A stretch of 64,000 nucleotides of DNA. It comes from Mycolicibacterium sp. CBMA 234. Lineage in GTDB: Bacteria > Actinomycetota > Actinomycetes > Mycobacteriales > Mycobacteriaceae. The notes beneath the pieces were generated by a model. That model was not told the DNA's origin, ran no database searches, and saw nothing but the letters and a program-made list of their open reading frames with translations. Location: NCBI RefSeq assembly GCF_009729415.1, contig NZ_MPKW01000023.1, forward strand, positions 124,001 to 188,000, written 5' to 3'. Positions 17,554-25,475 of the stretch are shown here, in pieces; the stretch's first letter is position 1, and every line of letters begins with the position of its first letter. Made by a program: the position numbers and the translations under genes.

Positions 17554-19139
17554 GGCGTCAGCACCACCGAGATGTACTGGCTACGGTCGGCGATCTGGTC
17601 GGCGGCCCGCTCTGCGAACCCGAAGATGGGTCCGGCGAACACCGTCAGGGCCAGGCCCACTGCGATGAGGACGGCGGTCGGCGCCAGCATCCCGGCGGGC
17701 ATCCGGCCGACGTCGGGCCGGTCGTCGACCGCGATGTCGGCTGTCGGCGCCAAGAGCCCGGCTGGGGCGGCCGCTACCAGGCCTTCGGGTGCGTCAGCGC
17801 GGGCGCGCCAGAACGCGAGCGTCCACACCCGCGCCATCACGTACAGCGTCAGCAAGCTGGTGACGACGGAGCCGGCCACCAAGGCCCAGGCGAGCACCGA
17901 CGCGCTCTCCGCGCCCGCCTGCAGCAGCGCCACCTTGCCGATGAAACCCGAGAACGGCGGAATACCACCGAGATTCAGCGCTGGGATGATGAACACGAAG
18001 GCCAGGACCGGGCTGGCCGCGGCCAGCCCGCCAAGGCGCTGCAACGTCGACGCCCCCGCCTGCCGCTCGATCAGGCCGACCACCAGGAACAGCGTGGTCT
18101 GCACAACGATGTGGTGGGCGACGTAGTAGATGGCTCCGGCCATGCCGACCCGGTTGGACACCGCGATGCCGAATACCAGGTAGCCGATGTGGCTGACCAG
18201 GGTGAAGGACAGTAGCCGTTTGATGTCGCTTTGGGCCATGGCGCCGAAGATGCCGATCAACATGGTCAACAGCGCCGCCACCATCAGGACGTTGTCGAGC
18301 GAGCCGCCGGGGAACAACAAGGTGTGCGCGCGAATGATCGCGTACACACCGACTTTGGTGAGCAAGCCGGCGAACACCGCGGTCACCGGCGCAGGGGCGG
18401 TGGGGTAGGAGTCGGGTAGCCACGCCGACAGCGGAAACACCGCTGCCTTGATGCCGAACGCGACCAACAGCACCGCGAAGAGCGCCGCGCGGGTGCCGGG
18501 GGTGATGCCGTCGAGCCGGTTCGCCAGTTCGGCCAGATTCAGGGTGCCGGCGGCCGCGTAGATCAGCGCGATGCCGATCAGGAAGATCACCGACGACACC
18601 ATGGACACCATGACGTAGCCGATGCCGGCCCGGACCCGTTCCTCGCTGGCGCCGACGGTCAGCAGTACGAAGCTCGCGGCCAGCAGCACCTCGAAGCCGA
18701 CGAATAGGTTGAACAGGTCGCCGGCGAGAAACGCGATGCACACACCGGCCGACAGCACCAGGTAGGTCGGCAGGAAGATCGAGACCGGCTGCTCGTCACC
18801 GCCGTCGCGGATGCCCTGCCCGATGGCGTACCAGACCACCGCCAGCAGGACGATCGCCGAGACCACCAGCATCAGGGCCGAAAGCCGGTCCACCACAAGG
18901 ACAATCCCGAGCGGTCCCATTCCGGGCTCAGTTTGGCCCCAGCCACCGACGTGGACGGCGATGGTGCCGTCATGGTCGACGACGTAGACCAGCGCTGCGC
19001 AGACCGCCGTCATCGCAGTGAGTGCCACCAGCGCGACGATCTGCTGCAGTCGCGGCTGGCGCCCGGCGATCAGCGTCGCGGCAGCGCCGAGGATCGGGAT
19101 CAACACCGGCAGCGGCGCCAGCACCGCTCCCGTTGTCAC
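17550..19139 (-). CDS. mnhD: Na+/H+ antiporter subunit D
   Basis: A 529-residue multi-pass protein of the proton-translocating NuoL/M/N (Proton_antipo_M) family. It contains GIKAAVFPLSAWLPDSYPTAPAPV, with the lysine of the key transmembrane helix, and KRLLSFTLVSHIGYLVFG. It is one of the two large ion-translocating subunits. The 4-bp overlaps with mnhC and mnhE are typical of the operon. Confidence 0.96.
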   Translation of the reverse strand: MTTGAVLAPLPVLIPILGAAATLIAGRQPRLQQIVALVALTAMTAVCAALVYVVDHDGTIAVHVGGWGQTEPGMGPLGIVLVVDRLSALMLVVSAIVLLAVVWYAIGQGIRDGGDEQPVSIFLPTYLVLSAGVCIAFLAGDLFNLFVGFEVLLAASFVLLTVGASEERVRAGIGYVMVSMVSSVIFLIGIALIYAAAGTLNLAELANRLDGITPGTRAALFAVLLVAFGIKAAVFPLSAWLPDSYPTAPAPVTAVFAGLLTKVGVYAIIRAHTLLFPGGSLDNVLMVAALLTMLIGIFGAMAQSDIKRLLSFTLVSHIGYLVFGIAVSNRVGMAGAIYYVAHHIVVQTTLFLVVGLIERQAGASTLQRLGGLAAASPVLAFVFIIPALNLGGIPPFSGFIGKVALLQAGAESASVLAWALVAGSVVTSLLTLYVMARVWTLAFWRARADAPEGLVAAAPAGLLAPTADIAVDDRPDVGRMPAGMLAPTAVLIAVGLALTVFAGPIFGFAERAADQIADRSQYISVVLTP

Positions 19140-19609
19140 GCTTGCTCCGCGGCATCGGCGGGCAGCGCATCGAGTTCGGCGGGCGCATTGGCGTCGGTGG
19201 TGACGGACGGTGCGGCGCGGTCTTCGTCGACCGATGGCGTGTCGGTGGACGACAGTTGCACCAGCCGGCTGTCCTCGGGGTCATCGCCGACTTCCTCGAC
19301 GGTGGTCAGCCGGTAGGCGCGGTAGTTCAGCGCCAGGACGAACGCGGCGACTCCCATGGTGATGACGATGGAGGTGAGGACCATGCCCTGTGCCAGCGGA
19401 TCAGCCGTCCCGGTCTGGCCGTGACTGGTGCGGTCGCGTACCGGCGGATTGCCGGAGTCGCCACCCATCACCAGGATCAGCAGGTTGACCGCATTGCCGA
19501 TCAGCAACAGGCCCAACAGCATTCGGGTCAGGTTGCGCTCCAGTAGCAGATACACGCCGGTGCCGGTGAGCCCGCCGATGAGTACCAATGGCACGAGATA
19601 GGTCGTCAT
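19136..19609 (-). CDS. mnhC: Na+/H+ antiporter subunit C
   Basis: A 157-residue NuoK-like subunit: three membrane helices with LLLERNLTRMLLGLLLIGNAVNLLIL (shortened here to its Arg-Asn-Leu core) and ALVLTSIVITMGVAAFVLAL-like segments. The C-terminal extension of about 50 residues is acidic and Thr/Asp/Pro-rich, longer than in classical MnhC, and presumably cytoplasmic. Overlaps mnhA and mnhD by 4 bp. Confidence 0.95.
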   Translation of the reverse strand: MTTYLVPLVLIGGLTGTGVYLLLERNLTRMLLGLLLIGNAVNLLILVMGGDSGNPPVRDRTSHGQTGTADPLAQGMVLTSIVITMGVAAFVLALNYRAYRLTTVEEVGDDPEDSRLVQLSSTDTPSVDEDRAAPSVTTDANAPAELDALPADAAEQA

Positions 19610-22440
19610 CGGGTGGCCGCCTCCCGTGGTGCGTACAGCTCTTCGTCGACTTTGGCGCCGAGGCTGCGCAGGATGTCCAGCACCAGGCCCACGACGATGA
19701 GGTACACGCCGAGGTCGAAGAACACTGCCGTCACCACCTTCACGGAACCCAGCAGGGGCAGCGTGAATTTCACCACCGCGCTGGACAGTACCGGCGCACC
19801 CAGCAGGAGCGACGCTGTCGCGGTGCCGGCCGATAGGGCCAGGCCCGCGCCCAGAATCTTCCCGGCGTCCAGCGGCAGCGTCTCGCCCAATTCGTAGCGG
19901 CCACCGGCCAGGTACCGCAGCACCAAAGCCAGGCCGGCTGTCAGGCCTCCGGCGAAACCGCCACCAGGCGTGTTGTGTCCGGCGAAGAAGAAGTACACCG
20001 ACAGCACCATGATCAGCGGGAAGATCATGCGTGTCGCGACTTCGAGCACCAGGGAGCGGTGCAGCGGATCGCGAAGGTCGCTGCCCCGCAGCCAGGTGGT
20101 GTCGGGCGTCTGCGGGTGATCTTTGGGCACCCGGGGTGCGGACCCGAAACGCCTGTGCCGGAACACCATTGATGCCACACCGGTGGCGGCGACCAGCAGT
20201 ACCGAGATTTCGCCGAGGGTGTCCCAGGCCCGGATATCCACCAGCAACACGTTGACGGTGTTGGCGCCGTGTCCGCGGTAGTAGGCAGCGTCAGGCAGCA
20301 ATTCGGCCATGGGCCGGGTGTTGCGGGCAGCCATGGCGTAGACGGCCAGCGCGGTGACCGACGACCCCACCGCGGTGGCCAGCAGCGCGCGGGGCAACCG
20401 GTGCCGCTTCATGTGCGTCGCATCCGATTCCGCCGGCAGCGTCCGCAGCACCAGCAGGAAGACCACCAAAGTCAAAGTCTCGACCAGGAATTGGGTGAGC
20501 GCCAGGTCTGGTGCCCCGTAGAAGACGTAGAGCGTGCCGCAGCCGTAGCCGGTGACGCCGACCACCAGCACCGCGGCCAGTCGGTTGCGCATCACCGTGG
20601 CGCTGATGGCCGCGGCCAGCACGATGATGCCGACGACCACCTGGATCGGTGAGTTCCACAACTTCAGCTCTGGCTGATCGCGCGGGCCCAGCAGCAGCAC
20701 CGCGATGGGCAATACCGCCAGGGTGGTCAGGATCATGGACTGCGTCGTCGGAATCGAGCCGCGCTGGGTCAAGGCCGTCAATCGGATGGCGAAGCGGTCC
20801 GCGCCGCGGATGGCTGCGTCGTACATCCGGTCGGCGTTGCCGAGCGGCAGGTAGGGCACCCGGAACCGCTCGAGCCGGTGCCGCAGGCCGAATGCCGCCC
20901 CGCCAGCCGTGATAATCACAGCTGACAACACCAATGGAAGGTTGACGCCGTGCCACAGCGCCAGGTGATAGCCGGTGCTGCCAGGCATGGTCGCGGTGTA
21001 GTCGGCGATGGCGTGGTCCAGCGCGTTGGGCAGCAGCCCGAACCCGAGGCCGAGGATGGCCAGGATGCCTGGCGGCAGCAGGAAGCCGACGCTCGGTCGG
21101 TGCATCTCGGTGACCCGAATGGTGGGTTCTGCTAACCCTTTTCGAGCGAACGCGCCGTGCAGGAATCGCAGGCTGTAGATGATGGTGAATACCGAACCGA
21201 ATGCCACGGTAGCTAACACGAACGGTGCCGACGAGCCCAATGTCGGGCTGTGCCACAGGGTTTCGAAATCGGCTTCCTTCGCGACGAAGCCGAGGAACGG
21301 CGGCAGGCCGGCCATGCTGGCGGCGGCGGCCACGGCGATGCCCAAGAGCACTGGGCTGCGCCGGCCCAGCCAAGCCAGTTTCCGGATATCTCGGGTGCCG
21401 GTCGTGTGGTCGATGATGCCGACGACCATGAACAGCGCGGCCTTGAACATGGCGTGGGCGCACAGCATGGCCAGACCGGCCAGCATCAGGTCGCCGCCGC
21501 CGGCGCCCACCATGACGGTGATCAACCCCAATTGGCTGACGGTGCCGAAGGCCAGGATCAGTTTCAGGTCGTACTCACGCACCGCGCGCCAACCGGCCAG
21601 CAGCAGCGTCGCCAGGCCGAGCGCGACGACCGTTGGCCGCCACGGCGCGTGATCGGCGAAGCCGGGCGTCATCCGGGCAATCAGGTACACGCCGGCTTTC
21701 ACCATGGCCGCGGCGTGCAGGTACGCGCTGACGGGGGTGGGCGCCGCCATGGCACCGGGCAGCCAGAAGTGCAGCGGCACGATGGCCGACTTGGACAGCG
21801 CGCCCACCAGAACCAGCGCCACCGCGACCGACGAGGCGGTACCGGTCGGCGCGTGCGCGACGAGGTCGGACAGCCGGTAGGTGCCCGCGAGCGTGCCCAG
21901 CATGATGATGCCGGTCAGCATGGCCAGGCCGCCGAATGTGGTGACCAGCAGCGCCTGGGTGGCGGCCCGCCGGCTGGCGGCGCGCTCGGCGTAGTGCCCG
22001 ACGAGCAGGAACGACAGGACCGTCGTCAGCTCCCAGAACAGATACAGCAGCAGCGTGTTGTCGCTGCAGACCAGCCCGAACATGGCGCCGGAGAACGCGA
22101 CCAGCTCGGCGGCGAAACTGGGCAGCCGTCGCTCGGTATGCCCGTCGGCGTGGTGGAAGTATTCGGCGCAGTAGAGCAGCACCAGCGTGCCGACGCCCAG
22201 GACCAGCACGCTCATGATCGCGGCCAGCGAATCCAGCCGCAGCGTGATGTCCATGGACAACTGGGGCACCCAGTGGATGTTCACGGTCTGTTCGCCGGTG
22301 CCAGGCCAGTTCGCGGCCAGCCAGAGGAGTGAGCCGGCCGGAGCCAGAGCCAACGGGTAAAACGCCTGTCGTCCCCAGCGTCGTACCAATAGAGGGGCGA
22401 GCACGGTGGCTATCGCGTGCACGTACAGAACGGTGAGCAT
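19606..22440 (-). CDS. mnhA: Na+/H+ antiporter subunit A fused to subunit B
   Basis: A 944-residue fusion. Residues 1 to about 620 are the NuoL-like MnhA core with SAYLHAAAMVKAGVYLIARM and KLILAFGTVSQLGLITVMVG. A DUF4040/MbhE-like section follows (ALTQFLVETLTLVVFLLVLR). From about residue 790 there is a complete MnhB domain (MIFPLIMVLSVYFFFAGHNTPGGGFAGGL, here split around NTPGGGFAGG). No separate mnhB gene exists, so the operon reads A-B, C, D, E, F, G. It would extrude Na+ in exchange for protons and support alkali and salt tolerance. It diverges from the VWA gene across about 160 bp that should hold both promoters. Confidence 0.96.
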   Translation of the reverse strand: MLTVLYVHAIATVLAPLLVRRWGRQAFYPLALAPAGSLLWLAANWPGTGEQTVNIHWVPQLSMDITLRLDSLAAIMSVLVLGVGTLVLLYCAEYFHHADGHTERRLPSFAAELVAFSGAMFGLVCSDNTLLLYLFWELTTVLSFLLVGHYAERAASRRAATQALLVTTFGGLAMLTGIIMLGTLAGTYRLSDLVAHAPTGTASSVAVALVLVGALSKSAIVPLHFWLPGAMAAPTPVSAYLHAAAMVKAGVYLIARMTPGFADHAPWRPTVVALGLATLLLAGWRAVREYDLKLILAFGTVSQLGLITVMVGAGGGDLMLAGLAMLCAHAMFKAALFMVVGIIDHTTGTRDIRKLAWLGRRSPVLLGIAVAAAASMAGLPPFLGFVAKEADFETLWHSPTLGSSAPFVLATVAFGSVFTIIYSLRFLHGAFARKGLAEPTIRVTEMHRPSVGFLLPPGILAILGLGFGLLPNALDHAIADYTATMPGSTGYHLALWHGVNLPLVLSAVIITAGGAAFGLRHRLERFRVPYLPLGNADRMYDAAIRGADRFAIRLTALTQRGSIPTTQSMILTTLAVLPIAVLLLGPRDQPELKLWNSPIQVVVGIIVLAAAISATVMRNRLAAVLVVGVTGYGCGTLYVFYGAPDLALTQFLVETLTLVVFLLVLRTLPAESDATHMKRHRLPRALLATAVGSSVTALAVYAMAARNTRPMAELLPDAAYYRGHGANTVNVLLVDIRAWDTLGEISVLLVAATGVASMVFRHRRFGSAPRVPKDHPQTPDTTWLRGSDLRDPLHRSLVLEVATRMIFPLIMVLSVYFFFAGHNTPGGGFAGGLTAGLALVLRYLAGGRYELGETLPLDAGKILGAGLALSAGTATASLLLGAPVLSSAVVKFTLPLLGSVKVVTAVFFDLGVYLIVVGLVLDILRSLGAKVDEELYAPREAATR

Positions 22441-22600
22441 GGGCCTCCGGCAGGTGTCGGGGACGGTCCGCGGCCAGCTTACGGGGCGCTAACGGCAGCG
22501 GAGGTGTGGCGGTTCTCGCAGGCCACAGGCCCGCTGCCCAAGCTGCACCGCACCGACTCCTACACTTTTCACTTATGGTGACGAACGCGACGGGGCGCCG

Positions 22601-23614
22601 ATGAGTCTTCCGGGAATCGGATCGGTGTCTTTGTCGGGCTTCGCCCACCCCTGGTTGCTCCTGACCGCGCTGCTGCCCATCGCGTTGGTGGCCGGGTATC
22701 TGGCAGCTCAGCGCAACCGCCGTGCGCGGCTGCGCAGCTACGCCGGCGAGCAGCCTCGCGCCGATGTGGTGCCGTTGCAGCCGTCGCGTTGGCGGCACGT
22801 GCCGATGGTGTTCTGCGTGGTCGCTCTGCTGTCCCTGACTGTCGCGCTGGCCGCGCCCACCCACGAGATCAAGACCCCACGCAACCGTGCGGTGATCATG
22901 TTGGTGATGGACGTGTCCCGATCCATGCAGGCCGACGACGTCCAGCCGAGTCGGTTGGCCGCCGCCAAGGACGCGGCCAAGCAGTTCGCGCAGAAACTGA
23001 CTCCCGGGGTGAACCTGGGGTTGGTCACGTTCTCCGGTAACACCAACCTGCTGGTGTCTCCGACGCCCGATCACCAGGCGACGTTGACCGCGCTCGATCA
23101 CCTGACTGTCGATGACGGCACGGCGACCGGAGACGGCATCTTCGCGGCGCTGCGCGCCATCTCCACCCTGGCCGACGTGCTCGGTGGCAGCGGCAACACC
23201 GAGAAGCCGCCGAAACGCATCGTGCTGCTGTCCGACGGTGCCGAGAACCGGCCGGGCAACCCCGACAGCCCGCATGGTGCTTACACCGCGGCGCGTACTG
23301 CGAAGGACGACGGCACCCCGATCTCCACCATCGCGTTCGGGACCAAGGGCGGCAAGGTGAAGGTCGACGACCAGATGGTCAACGTGCCGGTCGACGAAAC
23401 CACCATGAAGCGGGTCGCCGAACTGTCCGGTGGCCAGATGTACACGGCGACGAAGATCGAGGAACTGAACAAGAGCTACGACACCATCCAGCAGCAGATC
23501 GGCTACGAAACCATCCGCGGGCCCGGTGGGACCGCGTGGCTGCGGTTGGGTGTGTTTGCGCTGACCTGCGCGGTGATCTCGGCGCTGGTGATCAACCGCC
23601 GACTGCCGACCTAA
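22601..23614 (+). CDS. VWA-domain membrane protein (Rv1481/BatA-like)
   Basis: A 337-residue protein: N-terminal hydrophobic helix, a basic linker (RPSRWRHVPM equivalent: PSRWRHVPMVF), a second helix, then a von Willebrand A domain with a complete MIDAS (DVSRS, later TGDGI and SDGAEN), and a C-terminal helix (LRLGVFALTCAVISALVINRR). It closely resembles M. tuberculosis Rv1481, which sits behind moxR1 and a DUF58 gene, but here it stands alone. A MoxR-DUF58 pair occurs 39 kb away at 62242. It may be a partner of MoxR-type chaperones in the envelope. Confidence 0.92.
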   Translation: MSLPGIGSVSLSGFAHPWLLLTALLPIALVAGYLAAQRNRRARLRSYAGEQPRADVVPLQPSRWRHVPMVFCVVALLSLTVALAAPTHEIKTPRNRAVIMLVMDVSRSMQADDVQPSRLAAAKDAAKQFAQKLTPGVNLGLVTFSGNTNLLVSPTPDHQATLTALDHLTVDDGTATGDGIFAALRAISTLADVLGGSGNTEKPPKRIVLLSDGAENRPGNPDSPHGAYTAARTAKDDGTPISTIAFGTKGGKVKVDDQMVNVPVDETTMKRVAELSGGQMYTATKIEELNKSYDTIQQQIGYETIRGPGGTAWLRLGVFALTCAVISALVINRRLPT

Positions 23615-23650
23615 CAGGTCGCGCGGTGTGCCGTCGGGTTGAATAGGCTT

Positions 23651-24100
23651 GTGGACAACGAAATTCGCGTCGTCAGTGCCAGCCGTGACATTGCCGCTCC
23701 GGCCGCGCAGATCTTCGAGCTCATCGCTGATCCCGCGCAGCAGCCGCGCTGGGACGGCAACGACAATCTGGCGGAGGCGCCCGCTGGGCAGCGAGTCCAC
23801 GCGGTCGGCGACGTGTTCGTCATGGGTCTCACGATGGGCGCGCAGCGGGAGAACCACGTCGTCGAGTTCGTCGAAGGCCGGCGCATGGCGTGGAAGCCGT
23901 CCGAACCCGGACAGCCGCAGCCGGGGCACTTGTGGGGCTGGGAACTTGAGCCCATCGACGACTCGCACACGCGCGTCACCCATACCTACGACTGGACCGC
24001 GTTGACCGACGAGAAGCGGCTGAACCGGGCCAGGAAGACGTCCGCCGACTGGCTGCAGGCGTCACTGGCCCGGCTCGCCGGGATCGCTGAAGGGCAGTGA
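23651..24100 (+). CDS. SRPBCC family (polyketide cyclase-like) protein
   Basis: A protein of about 149 residues with the START-like fold: VSASRDIAAPAAQIFELIADPAQQPRWDG at the front (shown here as its SRDIAAPAAQIF core) and WELEPIDDSHTRVTHTYDWT near the end, ending in the long helix LNRARKTSADWLQASLARL. Such proteins bind hydrophobic ligands in a cavity; the ligand is unknown. The start is uncertain: GTG 23651 fits the family N-terminus, TTG 23639 is possible. It lies 36 bp after the VWA gene. Confidence 0.85.
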   Translation: MDNEIRVVSASRDIAAPAAQIFELIADPAQQPRWDGNDNLAEAPAGQRVHAVGDVFVMGLTMGAQRENHVVEFVEGRRMAWKPSEPGQPQPGHLWGWELEPIDDSHTRVTHTYDWTALTDEKRLNRARKTSADWLQASLARLAGIAEGQ

Positions 24101-24103
24101 TTA

Positions 24104-24760
24104 CTACTTGGGGGTGATGGTGCCCTTGAAGGTGCCGTCACCCTGGTTCAGCCAGGTGATGGTGCCCTTCTGGAACTCGCTGATCCAGCCGCCCTTAGGC
24201 GCGTCCGGACCGCCTGCGGTCTGCGCCTCGTCAGCGGTGGGGAAGCCCAATTCGCCTCCGGCACCGCCCTTTTCGGTGTACTCCCGCAGGATTTCGCCCT
24301 GCACCAGGTGCGCGCCGGTCGCCGGTGAGTCGAAGATGGTGCCCTTGGCGAACGCCTGCGCCGTACCGTCGCCGACCTTCTGCGGCTGAGCGGTCGGCTG
24401 GCCGAGCGCGGCCTCGCCACCGGCCTTGGTGTACGCGTCGGCGGTGGGGCCGTCGAGTTTCACATCGCCGACTCCAGGCACATTGATGGACGTCGGGGCG
24501 CCGGCGACCACGGACGACGCGGCACTGGACGCGGCGCTTGCCGCGGACGTGGCAGCACTGGCGCCGGCGCTGGCCGCTGATGATGCTGCGCTGGCACCCG
24601 CGCTGGCGGCTGATGAAGCTGCGCTCGCACCGGCGCTGGCGGCAGATGATGCGGTGGATGCCGCTTCTTTAGCCTGCGAGCAGGCGACGACGGCAGCCCC
24701 AGTTACGGCTGCGATACCGATGGCGGCAGCGGTACGACGAAAGAGCAATTCGTTGATCAC
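24104..24760 (-). CDS. LGFP-repeat lipoprotein with Ala/Ser linker
   Basis: A 218-residue exported lipoprotein. The signal peptide ends in AAVVAC, so the Cys is lipidated. Next comes a linker of about 50 residues built almost only from Ala, Ser and Gly, encoded partly by 33-bp repeats. Two LGFP-type repeats follow (AALGQPTAQPQ and ELGFPTADEA), which in actinobacteria are associated with cell-wall anchoring. GTG 24760 is chosen because AAGGAG lies 7 nt upstream. It converges on the SRPBCC gene with only 3 bp between stops. Confidence 0.85.
   Translation of the reverse strand: MINELLFRRTAAAIGIAAVTGAAVVACSQAKEAASTASSAASAGASAASSAASAGASAASSAASAGASAATSAASAASSAASSVVAGAPTSINVPGVGDVKLDGPTADAYTKAGGEAALGQPTAQPQKVGDGTAQAFAKGTIFDSPATGAHLVQGEILREYTEKGGAGGELGFPTADEAQTAGGPDAPKGGWISEFQKGTITWLNQGDGTFKGTITPK
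24555..24653 (-). repeat. Three 33-bp tandem repeats coding an Ala/Ser linker
   Basis: Units begin at 24555, 24588 and 24621, each 33 bp and each coding an 11-residue SSAASAGASAA-type segment of the lipoprotein linker. Sequence differences between units are mainly synonymous. Such arrays can change in copy number by slippage. Confidence 0.8.
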
Positions 24761-25108
24761 TGAAACTTTCTCCTTCAATTTCGATAGCGAAACGACTTCA
24801 ACAGCGAAGTCCGAACCGTTCTGACCGTATTGGCTAGTGGTACGTCACGTACTACTTCGGGTGAATGTTTGCCGTCGTCCGGCAACTGCCGTCGCACCAG
24901 CCTCAGGAGTCCCGCCGGTGTGGGCTTTCGAGAGCTCCGCGCGTTGTTTGCCAGCGAAGCGTCATGTCCCAAGACCGGGCTAGATATCCCAAATGTGAAA
25001 GGTGCCTATCGGTATGCTGTGAGAAGCGATTCGGGTTTACGATCGCGATGCCCGTTACTTCGTAGCTACGGCTGTCGGGGCGAACGGAATGGACTAAGGA
25101 GAATCGGT
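24761..25108. other. Divergent intergenic region
   Basis: About 350 bp between two divergent lipoprotein genes with no coding frame that looks real. It contains the 13-bp palindrome GTACGTCACGTAC at 24840-24852, about 80 bp upstream of the LGFP gene start, which could be an operator. Promoters for both genes must lie here. Confidence 0.6.
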
Positions 25109-25396
25109 ATGACCACCGTTCGTAACTCGACCCGCAAAAAGGTAGTGGCCGGCGTCGCCGTCACCGCCGGACTCGCTATGGGTCTGTTGTCCTCCTGCGG
25201 TGAGAAGGCCAAGGAAGAGCCGACCACCACGACTCAGACCACCACGACCACGACGTCGGCACCTGCCTCGTCATCGCCGGTGACTCCGAGTGAAAAGGGT
25301 GGACCCACCAAGGGTGGGAACTCGTTCTCCCCGTCGGTGAAGGCCCCGGGACCGCAGACGGCATTGCCGGGCAACGTCATCACGGCGCCGCACTAG
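25109..25396 (+). CDS. Small Thr/Pro-rich lipoprotein
   Basis: A 95-residue exported protein. The basic N-terminus (RNSTRKK), a hydrophobic core and the lipobox LLSSC predict lipid anchoring. The mature part is disordered, with a Thr run (TTTTQTTTTTT), Ser/Pro and a C-terminal Pro-rich NVITAPH; it may be O-mannosylated, as mycobacterial Thr/Pro-rich lipoproteins often are. A TAAGGAGA ribosome-binding site lies 6 nt before ATG 25109. No known function. Confidence 0.8.
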   Translation: MTTVRNSTRKKVVAGVAVTAGLAMGLLSSCGEKAKEEPTTTTQTTTTTTSAPASSSPVTPSEKGGPTKGGNSFSPSVKAPGPQTALPGNVITAPH

Positions 25397-25421
25397 ATCG
25401 GATCGCTCCATCCCGGTAGGT

Positions 25422-25449
25422 CGCCGATGCGCCGTACGGCGCATCGGCG
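25422..25449. repeat. Perfect 28-bp palindrome
   Basis: The 28 bp at 25422-25449 read identically on both strands (14+14, centre GTAC). It begins 26 bp after the stop of the small lipoprotein gene and ends inside the presumed signal-peptide region of the sedolisin gene. It can fold as a very stable hairpin, and so may terminate the lipoprotein transcript, gate translation of the peptidase, or bind a dimeric regulator. Confidence 0.9.
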
Positions 25450-25475
25450 CAGTACTGGTTGCGGCCGGGCTGACG

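Noticed and set aside
21575..23983. An 802-residue minus-strand frame across mnhA and the VWA gene
   Set aside because: It crosses two well-supported genes and their divergent promoter region; sequence is Arg/His-rich shadow translation.
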